DNA of 64,000 nucleotides from Robinsoniella peoriensis (GCF_042680125.1 NZ_JBHTNY010000003.1), one strand, 5' to 3'; shown: positions 34,175 through 43,486, numbered from the stretch's first letter. Translations and numbers: made by a program. Notes: generated from the letters alone by a model not told the origin.

Positions 34175-34262
34175 GATCTCACCACGGTGCGCCAGGTCTG
34201 CCAAAGCGTATGCCAGAGCAATGCTGCCGACAATCGCAGGTTCGAATCCTGCCCGGGAATAT
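34175..34262 (+). ncRNA. tRNA-like RNA (T-arm intact, anticodon arm missing) between the WYL and slipin genes
   Basis: GCAGGTTCGAATCCTGC (34236-34252) is a perfect five-pair T-arm with the universal TTCGAAT loop, and the preceding GCCAGAGCA resembles the 3' side of a D-arm. The anticodon arm is reduced to about 15 bases, and I find no 7-bp acceptor partner for CCGGGAA. It is therefore not a working tRNA. It could be a decayed tRNA or a dedicated tRNA mimic. The rest of 34111-34556 shows no supported gene. Confidence 0.55.
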
Positions 34263-34556
34263 TCACCGGCCAAGTGGTTTTGGTGTGCTTAAAAGGCACA
34301 ATCTGCTGTGCTCATTACACAGAATTTAACATTACAACTACAGACATTCCCGCAGGTAAATGCCGGATCTGCACCGTTACGTGCAAAGGTCCCTTTGCCT
34401 GCAGTGTATCAAATGCCTTGCCTGAAAAGGATACCGTTTTGCTTAATCATCGGCCAGAGCTAATGCTTACGCCCGTGACAATGTTAAACTTAATTACTCA
34501 GCCGCATTTTTTACATTGGATGTCTGTCAATCAAAGAATCATCGGGAGGTATACAT

Positions 34557-35660
34557 ATGCGCATTATTATTCAGGAAAATCAAAGAGGCCTGCTCTTTAA
34601 AAACGGAAAGTTTGTGAAATTACTGGAAGCCGGAAGATATTTCATCTTTGGCACTCAAAACATGGAAATCGTCCAGCTGGATCAGCCGCTTACATCTGAG
34701 ACCTGCTCACCGGAAGTTCTGCTTCGTAATGAAAAGGTTGCAAGACAGACAGCCACTGTAGATGTAGCGGATGAAGAACTGGCACTTCATTTTATAAACG
34801 GTAAATTTGAGGAAATACTAAGGCGCGGCAAATACGCATATTGGTCTGTTATTCATAAACATGAATTTACCAAAGTGTCTATTAAGGCACCGGAGGTACC
34901 AACCGATATACCGCAGTATATTTTTAGTAAAATCCCATCATATCTATATTCTAAAATTGAAGTGAAAGAATATCAGAAAGCACTGTTATACTATGACCAG
35001 AAGCTGGTAAAACTGCTTGATGCAGGAACCTACTACTACTGGAAATGCAGTACAAAGGTTGACTACAGCATTGTAGATACCCGTCTCACCCAGATGGATA
35101 TAAACGGGCAGGAAATACTCTCTCAGGATAAAGTCGCACTACGAATCAATTTCGTATGTACTTATAGGATCACAGACTACGTCAAAATATTTACAGAAAT
35201 AGATAATTATGAGGAACAAATGCATGTTGCGGCCCAATTTGCACTTCGGGATTATATCAGTAAATACCGCATTGATGAGATTCTTGAAAATAAAGAGCAG
35301 ATTTCTGCCTATGTCTTCGAAAAGCTAAAAGAAAAATCAAGTGAACTCTACGTAGAAATTACTGATGCAGGCGTAAAAGACATCATTCTCCCCGGCGAAA
35401 TCCGGGATATTATGAATACCGTACTAATTGCCGAAAAACGCGCCCAGGCAAACGTGATTACCCGCCGGGAAGAAGTCGCTTCTACACGGTCACTGCTTAA
35501 TACCGCCCGGCTTATGGATGAAAATACTACACTATATAAACTCAAAGAACTTGAGTATCTGGAAAAAATCTGCGAGAACGTGGGCAATATTTCTGTTAAT
35601 GGCAGCAGTGGCCTGCTTACACAGCTGACTGCTATTCTGCATGGCGGATCAGCCTCCTGA
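34557..35660 (+). CDS. Slipin-like SPFH/band-7 protein with triple N-terminal repeat
   Basis: 367 residues. The SPFH (stomatin/slipin) domain spans about 175-300 (LSQDKVALRINFVCTYRITD, ILPGEIRDIMNTVLIAEKRA), with a C-terminal helical oligomerisation tail. The first 175 residues hold three copies of a 40-residue module (QRGLLFKNGKFVKLLEAGRY near 8, LALHFINGKFEEILRRGKYA near 73, KALLYYDQKLVKLLDAGTYY near 142). No N-terminal membrane segment is visible. GGGAGG precedes the ATG. It follows the tRNA-like RNA and WYL genes. Confidence 0.88.
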   Translation: MRIIIQENQRGLLFKNGKFVKLLEAGRYFIFGTQNMEIVQLDQPLTSETCSPEVLLRNEKVARQTATVDVADEELALHFINGKFEEILRRGKYAYWSVIHKHEFTKVSIKAPEVPTDIPQYIFSKIPSYLYSKIEVKEYQKALLYYDQKLVKLLDAGTYYYWKCSTKVDYSIVDTRLTQMDINGQEILSQDKVALRINFVCTYRITDYVKIFTEIDNYEEQMHVAAQFALRDYISKYRIDEILENKEQISAYVFEKLKEKSSELYVEITDAGVKDIILPGEIRDIMNTVLIAEKRAQANVITRREEVASTRSLLNTARLMDENTTLYKLKELEYLEKICENVGNISVNGSSGLLTQLTAILHGGSAS

Positions 35661-35775
35661 CACGCTCTAGTACTAATATGCCTGATTCAATAAACGCATC
35701 CCCTATGCATGAAAATTCCGGCAAATTATGTCACAAAGCCCTGGACAGCACAGCTTAGCCGGAAAACAAAAAATA

Positions 35776-35820
35776 AAAGCGTGTCTGAAAGATATCCTTC
35801 CCTTTTTTCAAACACGCTTT
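35776..35820. terminator. Bidirectional terminator between slipin and SpoIID-like genes
   Basis: AAAGCGTGT (35776-35784) pairs with ACACGCTTT (35812-35820) with a long T-rich loop; T-rich tracts follow on both strands. It lies between convergent genes. Confidence 0.7.
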
Positions 35821-35898
35821 CACTAATTAGAGCTTTTATAATGATCCTCTAAATCATCTCATAAATCATGCGATTCAATTTGCACTTCATTAACCAAA

Positions 35899-37167
35899 TC
35901 ACGGATTTAATTCTGCTATCCTGGTAACACCCACATAAATCTCCTGAATCTTATACCAGGTTCTATAATCTACTATCCCCGTCTCCGGCAGCCCAAACAC
36001 ATCCTGGAATACCCGGACTGCATTCTGCGTACCCTCTCCATAAATCCCATCCACTGCAATTTTAGGTATCAGCGGATATGCATTGGAAATTGCATTTAAC
36101 TGTTCCTGAATCTGTCTGACTTTATCCCCGCTGGAACCAATATCCAGACTGTAACCCGGCCAGGATGAAGGAATGCCCGCAATTTCCTCTGCACTATTAA
36201 TATACATACTCTGACCATAATAATTACGCAGAATCTCAATCGGTGTGTACCCCTGATCCCCCAGTGTCTTTGATCCCCACTGCGTCATCCAGTTTGGACA
36301 CTGGACTCTCTGTCCATCACAATACTGTGTCAGAATAGGCTGTTTAACATTCGGCCTAGACAGATAATTACTGAACAAATCATCTACTACTTCCGAAATG
36401 CTTTCAAATATATTGCGGCCATAGATCCATTTATGGTCAAATGCTGTAGATGAGGTGATCGTAAAATCAAATCCTTTATTCCGGTACCATTCCGTATAAA
36501 CCCTGTTCAAAGTAAATGACATAATAGCCAGTACATTCGCTTCAATTGTAGCTCTTGGCCAGGTCGCATAGATCTCGCTTGACGCTACATTTTTGATATA
36601 ATCCTTGTAACGAATGTAGTAGTCTGTCGCTGTTGTGTCCCTTGGAGAACCATCGTGTACCACGATAAATTCAGGGATAACGACACGGCTCAGAACAATT
36701 TCCCCGATCTGATTAACAGGCTTAATTTCCGCTTCCGCGATCTTCGGCGGATAAACCCCATAGAGCGTATGTGCCGGAATTACGATTACATCAATCCCTT
36801 CATTATCAACAAGGGGGCGCAGCCGCACTTCCTGCAAAGCTGTCTGATCCGCCAGAATCTCTGTACCACTAATCGTGATTGTCTCAAATCCTTCAGCAGT
36901 AATCCGAAGTGTATACTCCGAATAAGGCTGTGTCTCTGATGGAGCAAGACTGTATTCCAGAGGCGGCGTTGCCAATTCTATAGCTGCCGTCTGTCCTGTG
37001 CTGTCTGTTTTGATTTCTTCTACTGTACTTTCCGGGTCCCCTGAATAGGAGATATCTATCGTCGCGTCTGCAACCGGCGTAGCACGCTGGTTCGACAGTA
37101 CACGTATCTGTAAACGCCCCCGATCCGGGGTGTCCTGCTGCATGGCTTTGATTGTATTATTTGACAT
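35899..37167 (-). CDS. SpoIID-like protein with peptidoglycan-binding domain
   Basis: 422 residues. A carboxypeptidase-regulatory/Ig-like beta domain (about 20-115) is followed by a SpoIID/amidase-enhancer-like region (about 185-330: YIKNVASSEIYATWPRATIE, keeping the Glu that is catalytic in SpoIID) and a C-terminal PG_binding_1 domain (DIGSSGDKVRQIQEQLNAIS). SpoIID cleaves denuded glycan during spore engulfment. No signal peptide is evident, which is odd for a wall enzyme. A sporulation role is plausible given cotJ in the window. Confidence 0.72.
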   Translation of the reverse strand: MSNNTIKAMQQDTPDRGRLQIRVLSNQRATPVADATIDISYSGDPESTVEEIKTDSTGQTAAIELATPPLEYSLAPSETQPYSEYTLRITAEGFETITISGTEILADQTALQEVRLRPLVDNEGIDVIVIPAHTLYGVYPPKIAEAEIKPVNQIGEIVLSRVVIPEFIVVHDGSPRDTTATDYYIRYKDYIKNVASSEIYATWPRATIEANVLAIMSFTLNRVYTEWYRNKGFDFTITSSTAFDHKWIYGRNIFESISEVVDDLFSNYLSRPNVKQPILTQYCDGQRVQCPNWMTQWGSKTLGDQGYTPIEILRNYYGQSMYINSAEEIAGIPSSWPGYSLDIGSSGDKVRQIQEQLNAISNAYPLIPKIAVDGIYGEGTQNAVRVFQDVFGLPETGIVDYRTWYKIQEIYVGVTRIAELNP

Positions 37168-37331
37168 GCCTGACCTCGCAAATATCCTGTCATCTATAGT
37201 ATATGCAGAAATTTAACATGTGTATACGATATTCGTTATCTGTCTGCAATCAGAGCATTTCCTGACAAAAAACCGCGTTTTTGAACTGTCTCTTAAAAAT
37301 TTTTCTAAAATAGTTCTTTCATTTCTTTAAT

Positions 37332-37375
37332 AAAAAAGCTGCGAAATAAAGTTAATCTTCCTTTATTTCGCAGCT
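37332..37375 (-). terminator. Terminator of the pyrH-rseP gene cluster
   Basis: Fifteen-pair stem AGCTGCGAAATAAAG/CTTTATTTCGCAGCT with a nine-base loop and a T-tract on the minus strand, downstream of rseP. The rest of the 37168-37460 gap holds no gene. Confidence 0.9.
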
Positions 37376-37460
37376 CTGACTTTTACACTTCTAAAATAAA
37401 CAAAATACTCTGCTATAATGATCCTATATTTTTATAAACGGTTTACCTGCCTGATCACAT

Positions 37461-38492
37461 TTACAGAATCTTCATAACATCATTAAACATAACGACTACC
37501 ATCAGAACCATAAGTGCCATTAGCCCAACAAAATGTACCATTCCTTCTTTTTCCGGACTAATCCTCTTTCCCCGGATAGCTTCCAGAATTAAAAATACCA
37601 GCCTGCCGCCATCTAAAGCCGGAAGCGGGAGCAGATTCATAACCCCAAGATTGGCAGTTAATAATATGGAAATGTTCAGCATATTCAGCCAAACCAGGAA
37701 ACCGCCTCCCTCTCTGGCACTCTCTTCGTATGCATCTCCAATGATCGTTACAACACCAACCGGACCCGACATATCATTGATACCCACCTGACCTCTGACA
37801 AGCATCTTCAGGCTTCCAATCGTGGTATCGATCCAATATTTCACCTCATAGGCGCTATACTTAAGAGTACTTATAGGATTGCCTTTCACTCTGGTACCTG
37901 CAGGAGCAATGCCGAATACGTATCTGCCGCTGTCCGTCTTCTCAGGTGTCATCTGAATAGTATGGCTTTCCCCATCCCGTTCAAAATCAAGCGTAACCGG
38001 TTTCCCCTGATTAAATGTAACATAATTATTGATTTCTCTGGAAACACGTATCTTCTTATTATTCATCTTCGTAATAACATCGCCTTCTTTTAGACCTGCT
38101 TCTGCCGCAGGATAACCTTTGGTAACGGCTCCTACTACAGGTGAATCATGGCCAATGCTACCAATAATAAACAATGCCAGAACAAATGCTAAAATAAAGT
38201 TAAATATCGGACCTGCGGCAATAACGGAAATTCTTGCCCAAACGGATTTACTGCCAAAGGAACCATCGTCACCGGCTGCTTCATCTTCACCAAGCATCAT
38301 ACAGGAACCGCCGAACGGAAGCAGTTTCAGCGAATACCTGGTCTCACCTTTTGTAGTGCTTACCAGTCTTGGACCCATACCCACTGAAAACTCTGTAACG
38401 GTAATTCCATTTAATTTCGCCAGGATAAAATGTCCCAGCTCATGAATAATAATGATAATACTAAATATTAATATAGCAATAACGATTTTCAA
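37461..38492 (-). CDS. rseP: Site-2 metalloprotease RseP
   Basis: About 343 residues. Membrane-embedded zinc protease: HELGH motif in the first transmembrane segment (near residue 18), one PDZ domain (about 115-190: AGLKEGDVITKMNN), and the second active-site segment MNLLPLPALDGGR near residue 280. It cuts membrane-bound anti-sigma factors and signal-peptide remnants. I choose TTG 38492 after AGGTGG, giving MKIVIAILIFS; a TTG at 38510 lies inside dxr. It is last gene of the cluster. Confidence 0.93.
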   Translation of the reverse strand: MKIVIAILIFSIIIIIHELGHFILAKLNGITVTEFSVGMGPRLVSTTKGETRYSLKLLPFGGSCMMLGEDEAAGDDGSFGSKSVWARISVIAAGPIFNFILAFVLALFIIGSIGHDSPVVGAVTKGYPAAEAGLKEGDVITKMNNKKIRVSREINNYVTFNQGKPVTLDFERDGESHTIQMTPEKTDSGRYVFGIAPAGTRVKGNPISTLKYSAYEVKYWIDTTIGSLKMLVRGQVGINDMSGPVGVVTIIGDAYEESAREGGGFLVWLNMLNISILLTANLGVMNLLPLPALDGGRLVFLILEAIRGKRISPEKEGMVHFVGLMALMVLMVVVMFNDVMKIL

Positions 38493-38493
38493 T

Positions 38494-39636
38494 CTACCAC
38501 CTGCTTTCAATCAATTCATAAGTTGCCTGTTCCGTAGCCAGTATCTCTTCCACAGTTGGATTCTGGATGGTCTTATGTTCCTCCATACAGTACATAATGA
38601 TATCATAAATATCCAGGAAACGGATTTCCTTATGTAAAAATTTACTGACTGCACGCTCATTGGCTGCATTGAATACCGTCGGCATAGATCCGCCTGCCTT
38701 CGATGCCTGAAATGCCAGCGGCAGTCCGAGGAAAGTATCCATATCCGGTTTTTCAAAGGTAATCTGTGACAATTTCCAAAAATCCAGCCGTTCTCCGCCC
38801 AGGTACTTACGATCCGGATAATAAAGCGCATATTGTATCGGCAGCTTCATATCCGGTGTTCCCAGTTCTGCCATAATCGCTCCATCTACATATTCCACCA
38901 TAGAATGGATAATACTTTGCGGCTGTATCACTACTTGTATTTTATCCAAATCTACTCCAAACAACCACTTGGCTTCCATAACTTCCAAACCTTTATTTAC
39001 CAATGTTGCCGAGTCTATGGTAATTTTCTGTCCCATTGCCCAGTTTGGATGCTTCAAAGCATCTTCCAACCTGACTTTTTCCAAAAATGATTTGGTTTTT
39101 CCTCTGAATGGACCGCCTGATGCCGTCAAAAGTATTTTACCAATTCTTTTTGGATTCTCTCCGTTTAAGGACTGGAAAATCGCGCTGTGTTCACTGTCCA
39201 CAGGCAAAATACGGACACCGCATTCTTTAGCTAATGGCATAATAATATGTCCTGCCGTAACCAGTGTTTCCTTATTTGCCAGCGCAATATCCTTTTTCGC
39301 CTTAATTGCTTCAATTGTAGGCAGAATTCCAATCATCCCCACAATAGCAGTGACCAGAATCTCCACCTCCGGCAGCGTGGAGATCTCAATTAATCCCTCC
39401 ATGCCGCTTACAACTTTTACATCCAGATCTTTAACGGATTCTTTTAATTCCGAAGCAGATTTCTCATCCCAGACCGCAACTGCCTTTGGCGCAAATTCCC
39501 GAATTTGTTTTTCCAAAAGCACGATATTACTGCCTGCCGCCAATGCCGCTACCTGTAAGTCATTATTTTCCCTTACTACTTCTAATGTCTGGGTTCCGAT
39601 AGAACCTGTTGATCCTAACACTGCTATCGTCTTCAT
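38494..39636 (-). CDS. dxr: 1-deoxy-D-xylulose-5-phosphate reductoisomerase
   Basis: 380 residues. NADPH site GSTGSIGTQTLEV at the N-terminus; metal/substrate segment LPVDSEHSAIFQ (about 150) and TASGGPFRG. It converts DXP to MEP, the committed step of the non-mevalonate isoprenoid pathway, matching the neighbouring uppS. Only one base lies between its stop and the rseP start. Confidence 0.97.
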   Translation of the reverse strand: MKTIAVLGSTGSIGTQTLEVVRENNDLQVAALAAGSNIVLLEKQIREFAPKAVAVWDEKSASELKESVKDLDVKVVSGMEGLIEISTLPEVEILVTAIVGMIGILPTIEAIKAKKDIALANKETLVTAGHIIMPLAKECGVRILPVDSEHSAIFQSLNGENPKRIGKILLTASGGPFRGKTKSFLEKVRLEDALKHPNWAMGQKITIDSATLVNKGLEVMEAKWLFGVDLDKIQVVIQPQSIIHSMVEYVDGAIMAELGTPDMKLPIQYALYYPDRKYLGGERLDFWKLSQITFEKPDMDTFLGLPLAFQASKAGGSMPTVFNAANERAVSKFLHKEIRFLDIYDIIMYCMEEHKTIQNPTVEEILATEQATYELIESRW

Positions 39637-39736
39637 AAAAAATCCTCTCTTGTTCTTTCTTGGAGTGTACTTAAAATATCATTGCAGCAATCTGCCCGCC
39701 CATTAGCCAGGCACTTTTTCAAACACACTCTGATTC

Positions 39737-40543
39737 TTAATTAAAAAGTGTTGCTAAAAAGTAAATAACCGGAGCTGTAAATATAACACTGTCAAAACGG
39801 TCCAGTATCCCGCCATGCCCCGGTATCAGCTTGCCGTAATCCTTAATATCGTGATTTCTCTTAATTGCAGAAGCTGCCAGGTCGCCTACCATGGAAATCA
39901 ATGCACCAATTCCGCAAATAACCGCATAGACTGCAATCTGATTCTGTGCCTCCAGATATTTTCCAATTACAGCAGCATAAATTGCTCCCAGAAGTGCAGC
40001 GCCGACCACTCCGCCAACTGCCCCTTCTATGGATTTTTTCGGACTTAACTTCGGAGACATTTTATGTTTCCCAATTAATACACCCACACAGTACGCACAG
40101 GTATCGCATCCCCAGGAACACAGGAAAATCAGCCACACGATAAATGCACCGTCCTGTAGATTTCTCGTCTGGAAAATATAGGACAGCATCACAGATACAT
40201 AGGCAACGCCAAAAAATCCTGCCATCACCTGTTCTGCCCGATACTTCGGGAATGTAAACACATAGACAAACATAAATGCTACCAGCAGAAAAATCAGCCC
40301 TATCATACTATATGCTTCAAATCCAAAAAGTAACATGAAATAGTAACCAACAGTTCCAATATAACCTACTATTGCCAGTCCATGGTTCTGCTCGGATTCT
40401 ACTTTCATTGCTCTGTAAAGTTCGTTCAAGCCGATCAACGATATCACAAGCAAGGTTGCAAATAATACATAGCCCCCTGAAATAATCGTCAACAGCGCAA
40501 TCAGCACTAACACAATACCACTTATGAGCCTCGTCACAAACAT
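39737..40543 (-). CDS. cdsA: Phosphatidate cytidylyltransferase
   Basis: 268 residues with about eight hydrophobic segments and the CDP-alcohol signature near the C-terminus (KRNHDIKDYGKLIPGHGGIL, then DRFDS). It makes CDP-diacylglycerol from phosphatidate and CTP for phospholipid synthesis. It follows uppS by two bases, the standard uppS-cdsA-dxr-rseP order. About 100 bases separate it from dxr. Confidence 0.96.
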   Translation of the reverse strand: MFVTRLISGIVLVLIALLTIISGGYVLFATLLVISLIGLNELYRAMKVESEQNHGLAIVGYIGTVGYYFMLLFGFEAYSMIGLIFLLVAFMFVYVFTFPKYRAEQVMAGFFGVAYVSVMLSYIFQTRNLQDGAFIVWLIFLCSWGCDTCAYCVGVLIGKHKMSPKLSPKKSIEGAVGGVVGAALLGAIYAAVIGKYLEAQNQIAVYAVICGIGALISMVGDLAASAIKRNHDIKDYGKLIPGHGGILDRFDSVIFTAPVIYFLATLFN

Positions 40544-40545
40544 GG

Positions 40546-41253
40546 TTAATCCTCCTTCACGCCCCCGAAACGCCGATCTCTGCCATTGAATTTATCAATC
40601 GCTTTCATCAGTTCATTCTTATTAAATGCCGGCCACGGCACATCTGTGAAATAAAATTCCGTATATGCCAGCTGCCACATCAAATAATTGGAAAGCCGAA
40701 GTTCCCCGCTGGTTCGAATCAAAAGATCCGGATCCGGTATCCCTTTCGTATCCAGATAATCGGAAAAAACATCCTCCGTAATATCCGATACCATTACTTT
40801 TCCATCCTTACAGTCCTGTGCCAGATTGCGGATAGCACGCACGATTTCATCACGGCTTCCATAATTAATGGCAATCTGAAAATTCAGTCCCGTATTATTC
40901 TTCGATGTCTCCTGCAAAGACCGCATACTAGCCTGTAAATCCGGATCCAATGCCGAGGGATCTCCCAACATACGCACCTTCATATTATTCTTCTGAGCCG
41001 TCTTAATGCAGGTCTTCGTATAGCTACGAAACAGCTTCATAAGTGATGCCACCTCTTCGCTTGGACGGTTCCAGTTCTCTGTTGAGAACAAGTACACCGT
41101 CAAATATTTGATTCCCATATTATAAGCATCTTCGCAAATAATCTCCAGATTTTTTGCTCCTCTGACATGCCCGTAATTTCTGGGCATTCCTTTGCTCTTC
41201 GCCCATCTTCCATTTCCATCCAGTATAATTGCCACATGCTGTGGTATTGCCAT
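40546..41253 (-). CDS. uppS: Undecaprenyl diphosphate synthase
   Basis: 235 residues from the ATG at 41253 (GGAGGGAG upstream; the frame continues to 41304 without support). Cis-prenyltransferase motifs: HVAIILDGNGRWAKSKGMPR at the N-terminus (catalytic Asp), STENWNRP near 75 and the C-terminal RTSGELRLSNYLMWQ. It elongates farnesyl diphosphate to the C55 carrier used for cell-wall precursors. Its own promoter lies upstream, overlapping a terminator. Confidence 0.96.
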   Translation of the reverse strand: MAIPQHVAIILDGNGRWAKSKGMPRNYGHVRGAKNLEIICEDAYNMGIKYLTVYLFSTENWNRPSEEVASLMKLFRSYTKTCIKTAQKNNMKVRMLGDPSALDPDLQASMRSLQETSKNNTGLNFQIAINYGSRDEIVRAIRNLAQDCKDGKVMVSDITEDVFSDYLDTKGIPDPDLLIRTSGELRLSNYLMWQLAYTEFYFTDVPWPAFNKNELMKAIDKFNGRDRRFGGVKED

Positions 41254-41321
41254 CTTTATTCTCCCTCCTGCGCCTATCTCACAGGACAGCCAAAACACTG
41301 CCATTTCATAGACCTTTTTCC

Positions 41322-41349
41322 ATCATATCACAAAAAAGGGGACTGTCAA
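41322..41349 (-). promoter_or_regulatory. uppS promoter embedded in the frr terminator
   Basis: TTGACA (41344-41349) in the loop of the terminator, 16 bases, TATGAT (41322-41327) preceded by TGTGA, on the minus strand. It would restart transcription for uppS-rseP. Confidence 0.7.
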
Positions 41350-41360
41350 GAAGCCCCCTT
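41336..41360 (-). terminator. Terminator between frr and uppS
   Basis: AAGGGG/CCCCTT stem with a 13-base loop, then a T-tract on the minus strand. It splits pyrH-frr from the downstream lipid/isoprenoid genes. Confidence 0.7.
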
Positions 41361-41388
41361 CTATTATTTATAAAATTATAATAATTTC

Positions 41389-41940
41389 TTAAACCGTTAA
41401 GATTTCTTTGGACTTTTCTTCTACTGCCTTGTCCACTTCCTTGATGTATTTGTCCGTCATTTTCTGAGTCTTATCTTCTAATTCTTTGATCTCATCCTCA
41501 GATACATCTTCTTTTGCCATTTTCTTAAAAGCATCGTTTGCATCACGACGAATGTTACGGATTGCAACCTTAGCAGCCTCGCCTTTTTTCTTCACATCTT
41601 TAACCAGTTCTTTTCTGCGTTCCTCTGTTAATTCAGGAAATACAAGGCGAATAATCTTACCATCGTTATTCGGGTTAATTCCAAGATCAGAAGTCATGAT
41701 TGCTTTTTCAATCGCCTTAACGAGAGTTGCATCCCAAGGCTGAATCTGAATCATTCTGGCTTCCGGAACGGTAATATTACCAACCTGCTGAAGGGGTGTC
41801 GGGGTTCCGTAATAATCTACCTTAATCTTATCCAATACATGTGGATTCGCACGTCCGGCTCTGATCGCTCCAAACTCTGATAACAGGTTATCATAAGATT
41901 TTGTCATTTTTGTGTCGTATAACTTAATTCTTTCATCCAT
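41389..41940 (-). CDS. frr: Ribosome recycling factor
   Basis: 183 residues, full-length. It shows the RRF pattern GAIRAGRANPHVLDKIKVDY near residue 25 and a C-terminal three-helix bundle (RNIRRDANDAFKKM, KEVDKAVEEKSKEI). With EF-G it splits post-termination ribosomes. It follows pyrH by 31 bases, the conserved order. Confidence 0.98.
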   Translation of the reverse strand: MDERIKLYDTKMTKSYDNLLSEFGAIRAGRANPHVLDKIKVDYYGTPTPLQQVGNITVPEARMIQIQPWDATLVKAIEKAIMTSDLGINPNNDGKIIRLVFPELTEERRKELVKDVKKKGEAAKVAIRNIRRDANDAFKKMAKEDVSEDEIKELEDKTQKMTDKYIKEVDKAVEEKSKEILTV

Positions 41941-41971
41941 TTTTCATTCCTCCTGATTTTTATAGTTGAAA

Positions 41972-42667
41972 TTATACGGTTACTTTTGTACCGTTAATCT
42001 TACCTTTTGCGGCATTGACAATGCTGTCCTTTTCATTTAAGCCAAATACCAGCATCGGCATTTTATTCTCCATACAGAGTATGGATGCCGTCATGTCCAC
42101 AACAGCCAGTTTCTGGTCAATTACATCCTGAATTGAAATCTCATCGTATTTCTTAGCATTCGGATTGTCCTTTGGATCGCTGTCATAAACACCGTCTACA
42201 GCCTTAGCCAGCAGAATCATATCTGCTTCTATTTCAACGGCACGGAGTACAGTAGAAGTATCAGTTGAGAAATAAGGATGTCCGGTTCCTCCCGCAAAGA
42301 AAGAAACAACTCCTTTTTCAAAATATTTATTCACACGATCCTTCGAGAAAAGCTTCGTAAAAGAACCACATGCAAATGGCGTTAAAATCTGTGTCATAAT
42401 TCCAACGGAACGGAAAATTTCTGAAACATAAATACAATTCATAACAGTTGCCAGCATTCCAATCTGGTCTGCCTTCGTGCGGTCAATCGTCTCACTGGAA
42501 CGTCCCCTCCAGAAATTACCACCGCCAATTACGATTCCAACTTCAATACCATCATCTACTAATTGCTTTACCTGATTCGCCACTTCCGTTACGGTAGGCT
42601 CATCAAACCCTGTCTTCTTACTTCCGGCTAACGCTTCGCCGCTGAGTTTCAGTAATACTCTCTTCAT
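41972..42667 (-). CDS. pyrH: UMP kinase
   Basis: 231 residues. Amino-acid-kinase fold: KRVLLKLSGEALAG at the start, GIVIGGGNFWRGR, and the ATP-side motif DPKDNPNAKKYD. It phosphorylates UMP to UDP. It is first of the pyrH-frr unit. The usual upstream tsf/rpsB genes are absent here; a good promoter lies directly upstream instead. Confidence 0.97.
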   Translation of the reverse strand: MKRVLLKLSGEALAGSKKTGFDEPTVTEVANQVKQLVDDGIEVGIVIGGGNFWRGRSSETIDRTKADQIGMLATVMNCIYVSEIFRSVGIMTQILTPFACGSFTKLFSKDRVNKYFEKGVVSFFAGGTGHPYFSTDTSTVLRAVEIEADMILLAKAVDGVYDSDPKDNPNAKKYDEISIQDVIDQKLAVVDMTASILCMENKMPMLVFGLNEKDSIVNAAKGKINGTKVTV

Positions 42668-42732
42668 CTTTGCACCTCTGCTATATTTTTTCTTTCCAGC
42701 AGGTCATTGACCCGAGTAGAATCTTCGATGAT

Positions 42733-42760
42733 AGTATAGCATACTTTGAGGGATATGTAA
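42733..42760 (-). promoter_or_regulatory. pyrH promoter
   Basis: TTACAT (42755-42760), 16 bases, TATACT (42733-42738) on the minus strand. In the rest of the 42668-42973 gap I see only AT-rich sequence and a short hairpin GAGC-TTC-GCTC with T residues (about 42901-42912) that may end the surface-protein transcript. Confidence 0.7.
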
Positions 42761-42973
42761 CGTTGTTTTTTGGGGAATTTTTAGCAAAGCTTTATATTAC
42801 TTTCCAAGAACGTATTTTTTCATATTTCAGTTTATACATAAACTTTGGAAAACAAAAACATTAACAAGACAAAAATAAAATTATTTTATACACAAAAGAG
42901 AGCGAAGCTCCATAGATGATTACTCATTTACTTTGCAACGCCCCATTTATATCTAATATAAAAATTCTTATAT

Positions 42974-43486
42974 TTATGAAACCGGTTTACCATCACTATA
43001 ATTTATTGTAAACGTGACACTTCCTGTATATTCTCCTGCTACTGCTGCTGCTGTATCACTGCCCTTAACTTTAACTATTGTGGAATCCTTAGCATCATTT
43101 GTAAAACCTGCAATTTCAGCTGGATTAACAGCAGTTACTCCATCCTCCTGTTTTAAAGTAACTTTATACGTGACTTTATTATTATCTTTTAATGATAAAT
43201 CTACCTCTGCTTTGTCACTTATTATTGTAACTTTCCCTTTATCATTTAAAATTAATTCACTTTGACTAAATGTCAAATCATTGTTAGCCCCCGTATCACT
43301 ATTAAACTTTAATGTTGTTGGTATTGAAACAGTATATGAAACAGGTACTTCATAAGTTACTGCTAAATCCTTTGTTTTAACACTATCTGTGTCAGACACA
43401 TCTGCATTTTCCGCAAACACATTCATACTCATCCCCATCAACATAACCCCAGCTAACCCAAACGCCACTAATCTTTTTTTCATCAT
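42974..43486 (-). CDS. Secreted beta-sandwich surface protein (small subunit)
   Basis: 170 residues. A signal peptide (MMKKRLVAFGLAGVMLMG... cut near VFA-EN) is followed by about 145 residues of beta-strand-rich sequence: YEVPVSYTVSIPTTLKF early and VAGEYTGSVTFTINYSDG at the end. No anchor motif is seen. The C-terminal pattern recurs in both upstream genes, so the three proteins are probably related subunits of one surface structure. It is last gene of the set, behind AGGAGG. Function unknown. Confidence 0.75.
   Translation of the reverse strand: MMKKRLVAFGLAGVMLMGMSMNVFAENADVSDTDSVKTKDLAVTYEVPVSYTVSIPTTLKFNSDTGANNDLTFSQSELILNDKGKVTIISDKAEVDLSLKDNNKVTYKVTLKQEDGVTAVNPAEIAGFTNDAKDSTIVKVKGSDTAAAVAGEYTGSVTFTINYSDGKPVS

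Noticed and set aside
34236..34252. A functional tRNA gene
   Set aside because: No anticodon arm, no acceptor stem and no CCA can be assembled around the perfect T-arm.
34154..34600. A 148-codon plus-strand frame between the WYL and slipin genes
   Set aside because: It spans the tRNA-like element, has no ribosome site or recognisable domain, and its end overlaps the slipin gene in another frame.
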